Positions 36,619 through 46,567 of a stretch of 64,000 nucleotides of DNA are shown one piece after another. The stretch is from Ligustrum vulgare (Eukaryota; Streptophyta; Magnoliopsida; Lamiales; Oleaceae): positions 27,544,639-27,608,638 of the forward strand of contig OY743184.1 of NCBI GenBank assembly GCA_963555705.1. Reading direction: 5' to 3'. Every line of letters starts with the position of its first letter. The first letter of the stretch is position 1. The position numbers were made by a program, and so were the translations under genes. The notes under the pieces are model-generated. The model saw nothing but the letters and a program-made list of their open reading frames with translations. It did not search any database and had not been told where the DNA came from.

Positions 36619-37179
36619 TTTTCGCAGCTTCAGGGCTGCTAATGTAATGTTTATTGGAAGATTGCACCTTTGTTGGAATAGCTTCATCGCTGCAACTGGA
36701 CTGATTCATTTTTATTTTATTTTTTTACACGTTTTTGTTATTTGAAGAAAGTGATTTTCATGGTATGAATCAGGATTTCAGTACATATGAGTTCAGTTAT
36801 TTCCTTGAAGTATTGGATTATTTATGGAGTGGATTATGATGTAAATTGAAGATGTTAAACTAAACTCAAATTTGATTATTGACATCTTGTTTTTTTTTTT
36901 TGATAAATTGATCAACTTTAATGTGTTGTGAATTGTGTTGTAATTGCTAGAAGTTGTGATGTATGAGCATGTTTTGGTAATTTACTCATATTGTTGGTAT
37001 TGTTTTGGTTTTGTTCTCCATTATTGTATTTGTCTTCCATTTAAGGTTTCCCATGGTTTTGTACCCCATAATATTTATGAAACTGCAATTATCATAATTT
37101 TTTCCATACTTTTTGTTGAATATAGATAAATTATCATGACTAATATAATCTCAAATTTTTGTTGTAGGAGTTTAAAAAA
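36619..37179. other. AT-rich, no gene seen
   Basis: Possibly leader or intron of the FAR1-related gene: it ends TTGTTGTAG followed by GAGTTTAAAAAAATG at 37167-37182, which could be a splice acceptor and start context. Confidence 0.35.
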
Positions 37180-37944
37180 ATGAATTTTGGTGATGAAGAA
37201 ATAAATGTTAACATACATGAGGATGATGACACATTGGAGAACATTGAGATTTTAGGTGATAAGAGTGTTGGGTTGAATGAGGAGTTGAAGCTAGATCGGT
37301 GTAATGAGATTACGCCAACTGTAGGAATGAATTTTTCTGATGAGAATGTCGTGTTTGAGTTTTATAAACGCCATGCTTACCTGTGGGATTTCCCGTGAAA
37401 AAAAGAACTTCGAGGAAGGGTGCAGACAGAGTGATAAGATATGCCACATTCACATGTGCTAGATAAGGTCGAAGAAGTACTTCAACTAGCAGTTCATTAA
37501 GGCCACAACCATCTATGCAAAATGATTGTAAAGCTAGGTTGACTGCTATGGCTAACGAAATCGGAATGTGGGTAGTGACGAAAGTCCTGTTGGAGCATAA
37601 TCATCCAACAAGTCCTTCAAAATCGAGGTTGTACCGATGTAATCGAAGATTGACGAACCAAGTTAAGCGCAGGCTTTAAATGAATGATATCGCTGGAATT
37701 TCGATGCACAAAAGCTATAACTCAACTGTAATTGAGGCTGGTGGATACGACCAAATGACATTTACAGAGAAGGATTGTAGAAACTATATCGACAAAGTTA
37801 GGCATTTAAGGCTCGGTGAAGGCGACGCGGCTGCTATTCAATGTTATTTTTCAAGAATGCAAGCTACATCTCCTGGTTTTTTTTTCAGTGTTGATCTGGA
37901 TGATGAATGTCGATTGAAAAATGTCTTTTGGTGTGACAATAGGT
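37180..37944 (+). pseudogene. FAR1-related sequence (FRS) protein, broken and truncated
   Basis: FRS proteins are transcription factors derived from Mutator-like transposases. Here the N-terminal acidic part (37180-37315) leads into the FAR1 DNA-binding region (NVVFEFYKRHAY), which changes frame near 37397; KARLTAMANEIGMWVVTKV and EHNHPTSPSKSR follow in another frame, with the H-x-H of the zinc site. After a stop at 37677-37679 the frame 37680-37940 continues with CRNYIDKVRHLRLGEGDA and FFFSVDLDDECRLKNVFWCD, just before the transposase-derived core. The gene is cut there by an LTR fragment at 37945. At least two frameshifts or stops plus loss of the C-terminal half. Confidence 0.75.
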
Positions 37945-38626
37945 GCGGAAACAAGAACCATAATGGGGGAACGCCACAAAGGTTGTCCGCGCCTTTGATA
38001 AGTTCAATTGGTGAACGCCACAAAGATATGATAATCTTTGATAAGTTCGAAAATTCATTCAAGAACAATATTTGGGAGAGAAATAACTCATCACAATTTT
38101 CATTAATCAAAAGTCTTTTCGTTACAATGAAAGAGAATGAATATAAATAAGCGAAATAAACCTAGCCGCTAATTGGACTCAAAATAGACTCATAATTGAC
38201 CTAAAATACTAAAATAGGAAAAGGAAATAAAATATACGAAAATGGAATTAAAAATCCGCATTATTTGCGTTAAACTGGATTTACGACCATGACAGCATCA
38301 CTTACGGCCGTAACTGTATTTCTGCTTAAGGATTACGGCGGTGACAAAAATACTTACGGCCGTAACTTTGAAAACTTGGAATCCTTCATTTTTGATCCGA
38401 GAGTGACTTACGGCCGTGAGAATATTTGATTACAGCCGTAACTTTGCTTCTGCATAATTTTTGATTTTCTTGGTTTCCAACTCTATTCTCGGCTTGCTCA
38501 CTTGGTTTAGCCTCGAACATTGTTCACTCTTGCAATGCTTGATCTGTGAAGCTCTTCTAACATGCTGGAAGTTTTGTTTGGCTTGATTTTTAGTTCTTTC
38601 CGTCAAGCCCACTACGATTTGTATCA
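37945..38626 (-). mobile_element. Truncated LTR of the family E retrotransposon
   Basis: Aligns with 39905-40895 (family E): the AACGCCACAAAG and TTGATAAGTTC blocks near the left, repeated TTACGGCCGTAA-type palindromes at 38284-38440, and TTCCGTCAAGCCCACTACGA at the right. In the minus direction it starts TGATACAAATCGTAGTGGGC at 38626. About 170 bases of its other end are missing, so the junction with the FRS gene is not a clean insertion edge. Confidence 0.75.
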
Positions 38627-39466
38627 ATAGTCATGGTATGCTCCGCTTCAATTATATATGCTTTTATTTCATTATCTGCATGGATTTTTGTGATATATGC
38701 TTCAACTTATTCAGGGTGTAAATTATTGTTATGCATAAAGGGAATTGAGAAATTATTAAATTTCCTGTTAATCATTATCATGAAATTAAAATAAGGTAAT
38801 ATTGTTGTACTTTGATACAGATTTCATTTGGAATTTGATTGAAATTTTATTTCTTTTGGAAGAACCTGATTGATTTATATTGTGGAGATTTGTTTGTGGA
38901 ACTAAATTGATATTTGTGATTGGTGAAACCCAAACTAAAATTAAAATGCAGGAAGAATGTATTGAGAATGTTCTTTCTTTTCTCAATTGAAACTGAAACA
39001 GCATCTTAAAAGTAAATATCTAGGTAAGGTTGATGGTTGATCGAATTTCTTTGGAAAATGACTTTGTTTTTCTTTCTTTTCTTTTTGTATTTATTTTTTG
39101 CTTAATATTGCGGGCTACTTTATCTCTTTACGCCAAGAAAAATAACATGTGGACTTAAGTTGGTGTCATTTTTCCCTTTCTCAGTTCCATGTTTGGGTAC
39201 TTCAATCATCAATTCTACTGTACCATCCAACTTGTTATAAAAATGTGACGGGGATAGTTAAAATCTTGGATTAAAACCTTGATGAAATAAAGTTGAGTAA
39301 TATTGGTTCCCTACCGTAGATCAACTTCATCAAATCTAAAAATTGTCAACTATCATATTTGGTACATAATGTTGGTTACTTAACAGGGTTGAACATTAGG
39401 ACGAACAATTTTTTTTTTTTTTTTTTCGTTGTTTCGATACATTATGCCTTATTACTAAACAAGGTC
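38627..39466. other. AT-rich sequence, possibly intron of the membrane-protein gene
   Basis: No gene recognised. It ends near 39466 in CAAGGTCATAG, a possible splice acceptor before the open frame that follows. Confidence 0.35.
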
Positions 39467-39761
39467 ATAGAGTTTTATCTTGTCACATAGTCGTCGTTGT
39501 TCTCATTTTAACATTGATCTTGAAGTTGGTAATGACACCTCTAATATATGGTCGAGAGACGATATTATTGACGATGGCATTTCTCAAGATACTAAATCTA
39601 AAGCCAAAGTTGCTGAAGTGGAGCAATCTGAGGTAAAGTCAGTCTCCAAGGCATCATATGATGCATATGCAAAGCCACTTCAAAAACCATTTGGCAACCT
39701 TTTCAGTTCAATAACTCCAAGAGATATAAATTTCTGCATAATCACCTCGAAGAACACACGG

Positions 39762-40708
39762 TGATGCGAACCTGGGAGGGAGTCCGCGTCGTAGCACGCG
39801 GAATAACGCTTGAAAAGTTCCGATCGAATCCATGTTGGAACGGACGATAACAATGTAACCCCAACCTCACAACGCAAGAACCAGGGGTATATTAAACCTG
39901 AGACCCGTTACGATGCGGAGATAAGAACCACAAAGGGAGAACGCCACAAGGAATGTTCAGATCCTTGATAAGTTCAATTGTTTTGAACGCCACAAGATTT
40001 GAATCTTGATATGTTCGTTGTTTAAAGAGAAAATTCTCACCTTTAGAGAGAGTAAAAATACTCAATAATTTTATTCATCAAAAGTCTTCTGTTTTTACAT
40101 TGAATGGAAAAGCATATAAATAGGCAAAATAGACCATAATCGCTAACTGACTCTTAATAGAATTCTAATTAGGCTAAAATAGCAAAAATAACTAAAATTG
40201 CCAAAATTGGAAAAAGAATTAAAAACCAATAAAGGAAATACAAATCAACTGAAATACTAAAAATCCCGAAAATCTGATTCGCGCCGCTTACGGCCGTAAG
40301 TCCTTCTCGGATCAAAATGTTTCAATATTAGTTACGGTCGTGAAGATTGATGTTACGGCCGTGAAATTCCATTGATTAGTTACGGTCGTGAGAACCCAAG
40401 TTACGGCCGTAAACGCTGTTCTGCCCAAATTGTGCGTTGATAATGTTACGGCCGAATTATGGAAGTTACGACCGTAAAAGCCTTTCTGCCTTGATTTCTG
40501 ATCTTTTGACATTAATTGATCTGATTTGAATCTCGACTCGAGCCCAACATGAAACTTGTTCATTTTCCTATGTAGGATATTGTTGAATTGTCCGTATCTT
40601 GATTTCTCATTTTTGACGCCTTTTCTGGATCACATCATCCCCTCTTCCTTTAAGATGATTCGTCCCGAATCATAACATTGTTTTTAGCTTCTTTTCAGGA
40701 TCACATCA
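39762..40708 (-). mobile_element. 3' LTR of the family E element
   Basis: Ends TTCGCATCA on the minus strand (plus strand TGATGCGAACC at 39762), matching the other LTR at 42638. Contains six to eight copies of a TTACGGCCGTAA-like palindrome at about 40287-40475. Confidence 0.85.
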
Positions 40709-40724
40709 TCCCCTCTTCCTTTAA
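40709..40724 (-). other. Polypurine tract of the family E element
   Basis: Minus-strand TTAAAGGAAGAGGGGA directly before the 3' LTR start TGATGTGATCC. Near-copies of this tract lie at 40638-40653 (inside the LTR) and 40896-40911. Confidence 0.7.
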
Positions 40725-41355
40725 GATGATTCGTCCCGAATCATAAAGTTGTTCTTGGCTGACTCACCTGGTTTAGCCTCGAACCTTCTTCGTACAAGCA
40801 ATGTTTGGTCTTTGACGTTCTCCGAACCTGTTTTTGACTTCTTGTTTTGGCTTGAATTATAGATTTTCCCGTCAAGCCCACCATGATTCGTATCATTCCC
40901 TCCTTCTTTAGGATAATTCGTCCCGAATCATGGTGTTATTCTTGAAAAATCAAACTGTACCTCCTGGATCAAACGGAAAATTGTCGATTCCCTGACATGC
41001 ATTCAATAAATGATGTTCCTCCAATTTTTAGTCAAGAAGGTATTGAAACACGAGGGGAATTGACCAAGGTTGATGTAAATCAAACTTCCATGCACAATAA
41101 ACCTGCAAGAAAGACTTAACAAAAATGGGGAGGGAAATGTTAGCGTCTTCATGCACAATGTATGGATCCTTGTACTCATGATGCAAAACCTCCACAACTT
41201 TTTTCCCACCACGAGGCCCTTCTCGTCGCCTCTATAAGTCAATATAATTTCTTGCTCATTCTCTTCTTTTTTCTCAACCACTTTTTCTAATTTTTCACAT
41301 TCAACCACCTCTTCAATATTTTTATTGACAATTTCAACATTCAAATGTTAAACTT

Positions 41356-41979
41356 CTACCCCAACTTCCAATTCATTCCTTCATTGTCAACAATGTTATT
41401 TTCAATCTCCTCTTCCACAATTTTATTCTGTACTTCAAGACTCGGAGTTTGATCAACTACTTCAATTTCTTTTTTCGCACACTCAACCTCCACTTCTAAA
41501 TTTCTGGGCTCAATCACCTCTCCTAATTTCTCATGTTTTTTCTCATGCACCACCTCATAAATAATTTTATCGATTTGATTAGGCACCTCCTCAACATTAC
41601 ACAAATTTTTATATTCTAACTCGTTCCTCAAGTCTCCCTCCTTCTTCTTAACAATCATATCTAAAGGCTTTTCTTGTAACTTAACTACCTCCTCTCTTCC
41701 CCTTTCTCTCTCTTGCAACTCGGCTAACTTTTTTCTAGCCTTCCGTTCATACATCATCATTTCCTCATAAATTTCTGTTCGACTCTTCAAAAGCGCCCTC
41801 ACATTAATCTCTTCATCCCAATCAACTCCAATCCCAAGCCTAGGTTTATGGATACGCCTATATTCCCTTTCACGTCGTTGAGCAAGTTCTGCACTATGCA
41901 TCCCAAACTTCGCATCTAATCTCGCATCAAATTTCGTTTCCAATTTCGCAGCTAACTCCTCAAACCATTTCTCCATCAT
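41356..41979 (-). CDS. Coiled-coil ORF of the family E element (unknown function)
   Basis: About 207 residues from the Met at 41979. It opens MMEKWFEELAAKLETKFDAR, a predicted amphipathic helix, followed by an R/E/K-rich region with heptad-like spacing (for example YERKARKKLAELQERERGRE) and a long acidic, valine-rich tail. A stop at 41356-41358 separates it from a further 113-residue frame (41344-41003) whose first third continues the E/K pattern. No zinc knuckle, protease or RT motif is present. It occupies the place of gag; a structural role in particle formation is possible but is only inference. Confidence 0.5.
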   Translation of the reverse strand: MMEKWFEELAAKLETKFDARLDAKFGMHSAELAQRREREYRRIHKPRLGIGVDWDEEINVRALLKSRTEIYEEMMMYERKARKKLAELQERERGREEVVKLQEKPLDMIVKKKEGDLRNELEYKNLCNVEEVPNQIDKIIYEVVHEKKHEKLGEVIEPRNLEVEVECAKKEIEVVDQTPSLEVQNKIVEEEIENNIVDNEGMNWKLG

Positions 41980-42265
41980 GACAAGTAGAGAAGATTGATG
42001 GTTATCTTTCCTAGATGATGAATTTTCGTGAAATTTGGATATTGTGGAATGGAATGGAACAATAGTTTGACACAAGGAATAATAATGCATTTTAATTTTG
42101 ACTTGGAAAGGAAAACAATATCAAGAATTTTAAAGAAATTCAAGAAAGTGGTTCTTGAATTTGACTCGAAAGGAAAGAATATCAAGAATTTTAATTTGAC
42201 TTGGAAGGTAAGGAATTATCAAGAATTTAAGGAAATTCAAGAAAGTAGTTCTTGAATTTCGGAGT

Positions 42266-42268
<3 letters not shown>

Positions 42269-42300
<32 letters not shown>
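42269..42300. repeat. Poly-T run of 32
   Basis: Uninterrupted T tract between the coiled-coil ORF and the primer site of the family E element. Confidence 0.95.
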
Positions 42301-42301
<1 letters not shown>

Positions 42302-42623
42302 AATTATGATAAATTTTCGAAATTAATAAAAAATAATAAAAAAATAAGTTTTTTTTTAATAATATCCGAACATTCGACACGAACGTAACAAAACAAACGG
42401 GACAGGATTTGGATAAGAATCGAATAAAATAAACAAGATTGAATTTTTGATGAACTTTTGTATGTATCAAATAATGAAAAAATTTCTGGCAAGAAGAACA
42501 AGAAAAATTGAAAACAAAGACTCAAATAATAAAAATAGGATATGGATGATTTTTATGGGACTCGATGATAAACATAAAAATCAAACTGGATAGAAAAACA
42601 CAAGAACCTGAATTCAGAGTCCA

Positions 42624-42635
42624 GCTCTGATACCA
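42624..42635 (-). other. Primer-binding site (initiator tRNA-Met)
   Basis: Minus strand reads TGGTATCAGAGC, identical to the standard plant site, two bases inside the 5' LTR end at 42638. Confidence 0.92.
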
Positions 42636-42637
42636 TA

Positions 42638-44344
42638 TGATGCGAACCCGGGAGGGAGTCCGCGTCGTAGCTCGCGGAATAACGCTTGGAAAGTTCCGAA
42701 TCCATGTTGGAACGGACGATAACAATGTAACCCCGACCTCACGACGCAAAAACCAGAGGTATATTAAACCTGAGACCCGTTACGATGCGGAGATAAAAAC
42801 CACAAAGGGGGGAACGCTACAAGGAATGTCCAGATCCTTGATAAGTTCAATTGTTTTGAACGCCACAAGATTTGAATCTTGATAAGTTCGTTGTTTAAAG
42901 GGAAAATCCTCACCTTTAGAGAGAGTAAAAACACTCAATAACTTTATTCATCAAAAGTCTTCTGTTTTTACATTGAATGGAAAAGCATATAAATAGGCAA
43001 AATAAACCTTAGTCGCTAACTAACTCTGAATAGAATTCTAATTAGGCTAAAATAGAAAAAATAACTAAAATAATTAAAATTACCAAAATTGGAAAAAGAA
43101 TTAAAAACCAATAAAGGAAATACAAATCAACTGAAATACTAAGCACATGTTCTCTTTACTGTTTTGAGATCGTTTTCTGTTTTTATTTTCGAAAACGCTA
43201 AAAACGCGTTCACTTTACCATTTTTGAAAACGTATTTTGGAAAACAAAAAAAAAAAATTATACACAAAACGCAAAACGTTTTAGGAGTTGTGTGTATTTC
43301 GACAAAAAATGTCCAAAAAGCGGAAAACGCGTTTTGAAATTTTTTTTTTTTTTTTTTTAAAGAATTATCTTAACTTAGAACTAAGCTCAAATAATTTTTT
43401 TTTTTTTTTTTTTTTTTTAGAATTGTCCTAACTTGGAACTAAGTTTAAATAAAGTTTTATTGAATTCAATATCAACATTACAAAAAAAAAATTAAGTGAG
43501 AATTCTTGTTATTATATTTCAAAAAATGCACTGATAAATGGACTCTGGTGGTTTTGAAAGAACTTGCATTTTCTGAATTTTAATAGAAGTAGAGTTTTTT
43601 CAAATCCCGAACCCGACCAAGCTGTGTTAATATAGACTCTTAATGCTCACATTAGTGTGTTGCATGTAACCATGTTTTCAGTGTATTGTGAAATGAAATT
43701 TGAGTTTGAATTAGTAGTATTCTGCAAAATTTCAAACAGGACGTGTTTTCCAGCTTTTCATTTTCAAAAACAGTTTTCAGAAATGACAAACCAAACGCGT
43801 TTTCAGCAAATTTGAAAACAAAAATGAAAACAGGAAACACAAAACATTTTCGAAAATGAAAATACAAAATAAAATACAAACAGAACGCCACCTAAAAATC
43901 TCGAAAATCTGATTCGCGCCGCTTACGGCAGTAAAAGTTGGACTTACAGCCGTAAGTCCTTCTCGGATCAAAATGTTTCAATATTAGTTACGACCGTGAA
44001 ATTTCATGGATTAGTTACGACAGTGAGAACCCAAGTTACGGTCGTAAACGCTGTTCTGCCCAAATTGTGCGCTGATAATGTTAGGGCCGTAATTATGGAA
44101 GTTACGGCCGTAAAAGTCTTTCTGCCTTGATTTCTGATCTTTTGACATTAATTGATCTGATTTGAATCTCGACTCGAGCCCAACATGAAACTTGTTCATT
44201 TTCCTATGTAGGATATTGTTGAATTGCCCGTATCTTGATTTCTCATTTTTGACGTCTTTTCTGGATCACATCATCCCCTCTTCCTTTAAGATGATTCGTC
44301 CCGAATCATAACATTGTTCTTAACTTCTTTTCAGGATCACGTCA
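42638..44344 (-). mobile_element. 5' LTR of the family E element, carrying a MITE
   Basis: Left edge TGATGCGAACCCGGGAGGGA matches 39762; right edge GGATCACGTCA matches GGATCACATCA at 40698-40708. Apart from the 749-bp insertion at 43143-43891 and small indels it aligns with the 3' LTR. Confidence 0.85.
43143..43891. mobile_element. Harbinger-type MITE or short DNA element in the 5' LTR
   Basis: The 3' LTR is uninterrupted here (ATACTAAAAATCCCG at about 40255), which gives the empty site. The insert is flanked by CTAA on both sides (43139-43142 and 43892-43895), fitting a TAA target. Left end GCACATGTTCTCTTTACTG and right end (complement) GGTGGCGTTCTGTTTGTAT are similar inverted ends. It holds two poly-T runs (about 43338-43358 and 43397-43419) and no gene; it may carry more than one insertion. 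Confidence 0.75.
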
Positions 44345-44690
44345 CACGATTTTCTGTTCTATTGTCATAGCAGTTCTGGTAGTTCTATTGCACGTTAATC
44401 TGCCTCGTGAAGTGGTGAAGTCGAAGAGCCTTATTGCCTGGAGGCCTCTTTATGTAGTTTTGCTAACTGATTTGATGATAGTAGCTGCTCGACTGACACT
44501 ATACGTGCAACGAGGTTCTGAGAAGGCTGAACCAGATAAGGAACAACGATTTCAGGAAGACGGGCATAATTGGGGATCAGCCATTATGTTGTTGGAGTTC
44601 GGTTTGGTTTTGCATCAGACAGTTCATGCTGTATTCATTGATTGCAGTTTTTACCTGGTGATCGTAGTATGTGGCCTTTCTCCAGTGTAG

Positions 44691-45059
44691 AAACACTTAC
44701 TGCGTTCATGAAAGTCAGCTCCTGGGTTCACTTTTCTAAGTTTTCTCTAGTCAGTGAGGCATTTAAAATTTGTTTTGCTTGAGATTTCTATTCAAATGAA
44801 ATAGATATTTGTTCCGTATCATCTTATTATTGATAAATTAGAGGAATAAGTAAAATCCCATTGAACTTGAAGAACAGAGTAATTTTGCTCCAGTTCATAT
44901 CATATGAAAAAACGAAAAGGAAAAAAGAGGTTCTACTATTCTTTCTCGTGTTCTCCAGTTCATACACTGTGCATGTGCCTTGTATAGAATTTGTGACACA
45001 AAACTATATAGAATCGACCATCAGCCAAGCATTCCAGTTTTTTGCTCCAAGGCACATCC
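44691..45059. other. Intergenic, nothing recognised
   Basis: 3' flank of the membrane-protein gene; no feature beyond a possible 3' untranslated stretch. Confidence 0.4.
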
Positions 45060-45190
45060 CAACCGACAAAGGTAGAGATTCACAAACGCTGACAACGTAA
45101 AGGTCACAAGTTCGAATATGCTAGGCATTTTGTCAATCCAGTGGATTGTAAACTCCAACGATCCTGACCTCTGTCGAAAAAATATCCGTC
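45060..45190 (+). mobile_element. Possible tRNA-derived SINE
   Basis: AGGTAGAGATTC at about 45070 and GGTCACAAGTTCGAAT at 45102-45117 resemble the A and B boxes of an RNA polymerase III promoter at about the right spacing, with an A run near 45177. No target duplication was found. Confidence 0.35.
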
Positions 45191-45360
45191 GCTAAAGGTC
45201 TATTTTTCTAGTAGTGTGGCTAGACGACAATGGGGGACAAGAGAGGTCGAAGTCTAAAAATATACTTTCTCTTTTTTACACTTAACGATTTAGAAAATGC
45301 CAAATATATTATCACCACAAAAATCCTACTCAATACACCACATTATAATATTACCACCAC

Positions 45361-45549
45361 TAAGAGTAATATTAGTGTTGGAGGGAAGAATTTAGGGGGA
45401 AAACCTAAGAGGGGTGAAATTTGGCATCTCTTTTACATTTTCCTCCTAAAAACAGCGCCGCCCCCCCCCCCCCCCCCAATATCCCCACATTATTTAAGTA
45501 TGGTGGAATAGGGGGGAGTTTTTTTCCCCTAACACTAATATCGCTCTTA
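45361..45549. mobile_element. Small MITE with a central poly-C run
   Basis: TAAGAGTAATATTAGTGTTG (45361) and the inverse of CTAACACTAATATCGCTCTTA (45529-45549) match at 18 of 20 positions. The core has a run of 17 C at 45461-45477. TAA/TTA at the outer edges may be the target. Confidence 0.75.
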
Positions 45550-45751
45550 GACCCAACAGTCTGTAAATGAAAAATATATTTCCACAGAGGCGGTGTAACC
45601 GGTAATAATCTGGAATTTCTATCTATTCAAATGTTCCTGATTAGATATTCTTCCTTTTCATTGTGCATTTTTCTCCATAGCATCTATTTAGGCTTTTCAT
45701 GAGAAGCTTTTTGTCCCTTGTATATTACTCTCAAGGATGAAAAGTTGCTCC

Positions 45752-46528
45752 TCAAGTGGGTCTTTTCTTTTTTCCAGATTTCCTTCTCTTGATGTTTGGT
45801 TTAGAGCCTCTTTTAAACACGGCCAGGATCTCAATACTGCATTAATATAGCATATTTGAATGGTAAATTAGCAACCAGTAAATCTAACAAAAAAAAGAAA
45901 GCAACACAAATATGTGAATATAGAAAGAGTCATTAGCTGATGCAATACAAATATGTGAATATAACGTTTTCCAAGGAGGAAAGTCCTCATGGTAAGATAA
46001 CCCAGAGAATGAATCATTCTCTTCGTAGCCTCCCTAAGGCACCCAAGGAGAAGCTAGTAACCAGGGCCTCAAGCCACCCCTACCCAACAATAAACTGAAT
46101 AATTAGACCACCCTCAGGGGTCACTGCTCCCTTCCCTATTTAAAATGATGTACAGTGGATTGCAGTTTGGCTGACCCTCTTTTCCCATCTAGGTTGGGTT
46201 GACCCAAAAGTATAACAAACAAGGCAAACTTCTAAAATTAGGGATTAAGTTCTAGGAGACAAGGGAGATGAGAGGGTTCATATCTTCTGTTGGTTCCCTT
46301 TTCTTTCTGTTTAAAAAGATAAAGGATTTCAAACCCCCAAAAAGGAGACTCGAACCTAGTCCATTGGCATGTGAAGGGTTCGTTCTTGCAACTTGAGCTA
46401 TACCTTAGCCTTATTGATTGCATGAAGTGCTTTTTTGGTACAGGACATGCTTGGACACTATAATGAACAAGATTGTAGCTTCTTTTTCTTTTTCAGTGTT
46501 GTCCAAATCTATACAATCCTTATTGAAC

Positions 46529-46567
<39 letters not shown>

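Larger units (their letters stand above)
39762..44344 (-). mobile_element. Complete non-autonomous LTR retrotransposon (family E), 4583 bp
   Basis: Runs on the minus strand: 5' LTR at 44344-42638, a perfect tRNA-Met(i) primer site at 42635-42624, an internal region of about 1.9 kb, a purine tract at 40724-40709, and 3' LTR at 40708-39762. Flanks CACGG (39757-39761) and CACGA (44345-44349) fit a 5-bp target duplication with one change. Without the MITE, the 5' LTR is about 954 bp against 947 for the 3' LTR. The internal region has no protease, RT or integrase, only a coiled-coil ORF, so it would depend on enzymes from a related element. Confidence 0.85.
39467..44690 (+). pseudogene. Uncharacterised membrane-protein gene, interrupted by an LTR element
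   Basis: Two coding pieces in the same direction flank the family E element. The left piece (39467-39761) is hydrophilic with a SRRCSHFNIDLEVGND start and ends in FGNLFSSITPRDINFC. The right piece (44345-44690) encodes three hydrophobic segments: IVIAVLVVLLHVNL, WRPLYVVLLTDLMIVAARL and a final FIDCSFYLVIVVCGL, ending at TAG 44688-44690. The pairing of a soluble part and three membrane spans resembles an uncharacterised plant membrane protein, but I do not recognise a named family. Taken across the target site the two frames differ by one base, so either an intron junction lies here (TTTTCTGTTCTATTGTCATAG at 44350-44370 looks like an acceptor) or a base was lost. A first exon was not found. 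Confidence 0.45.
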
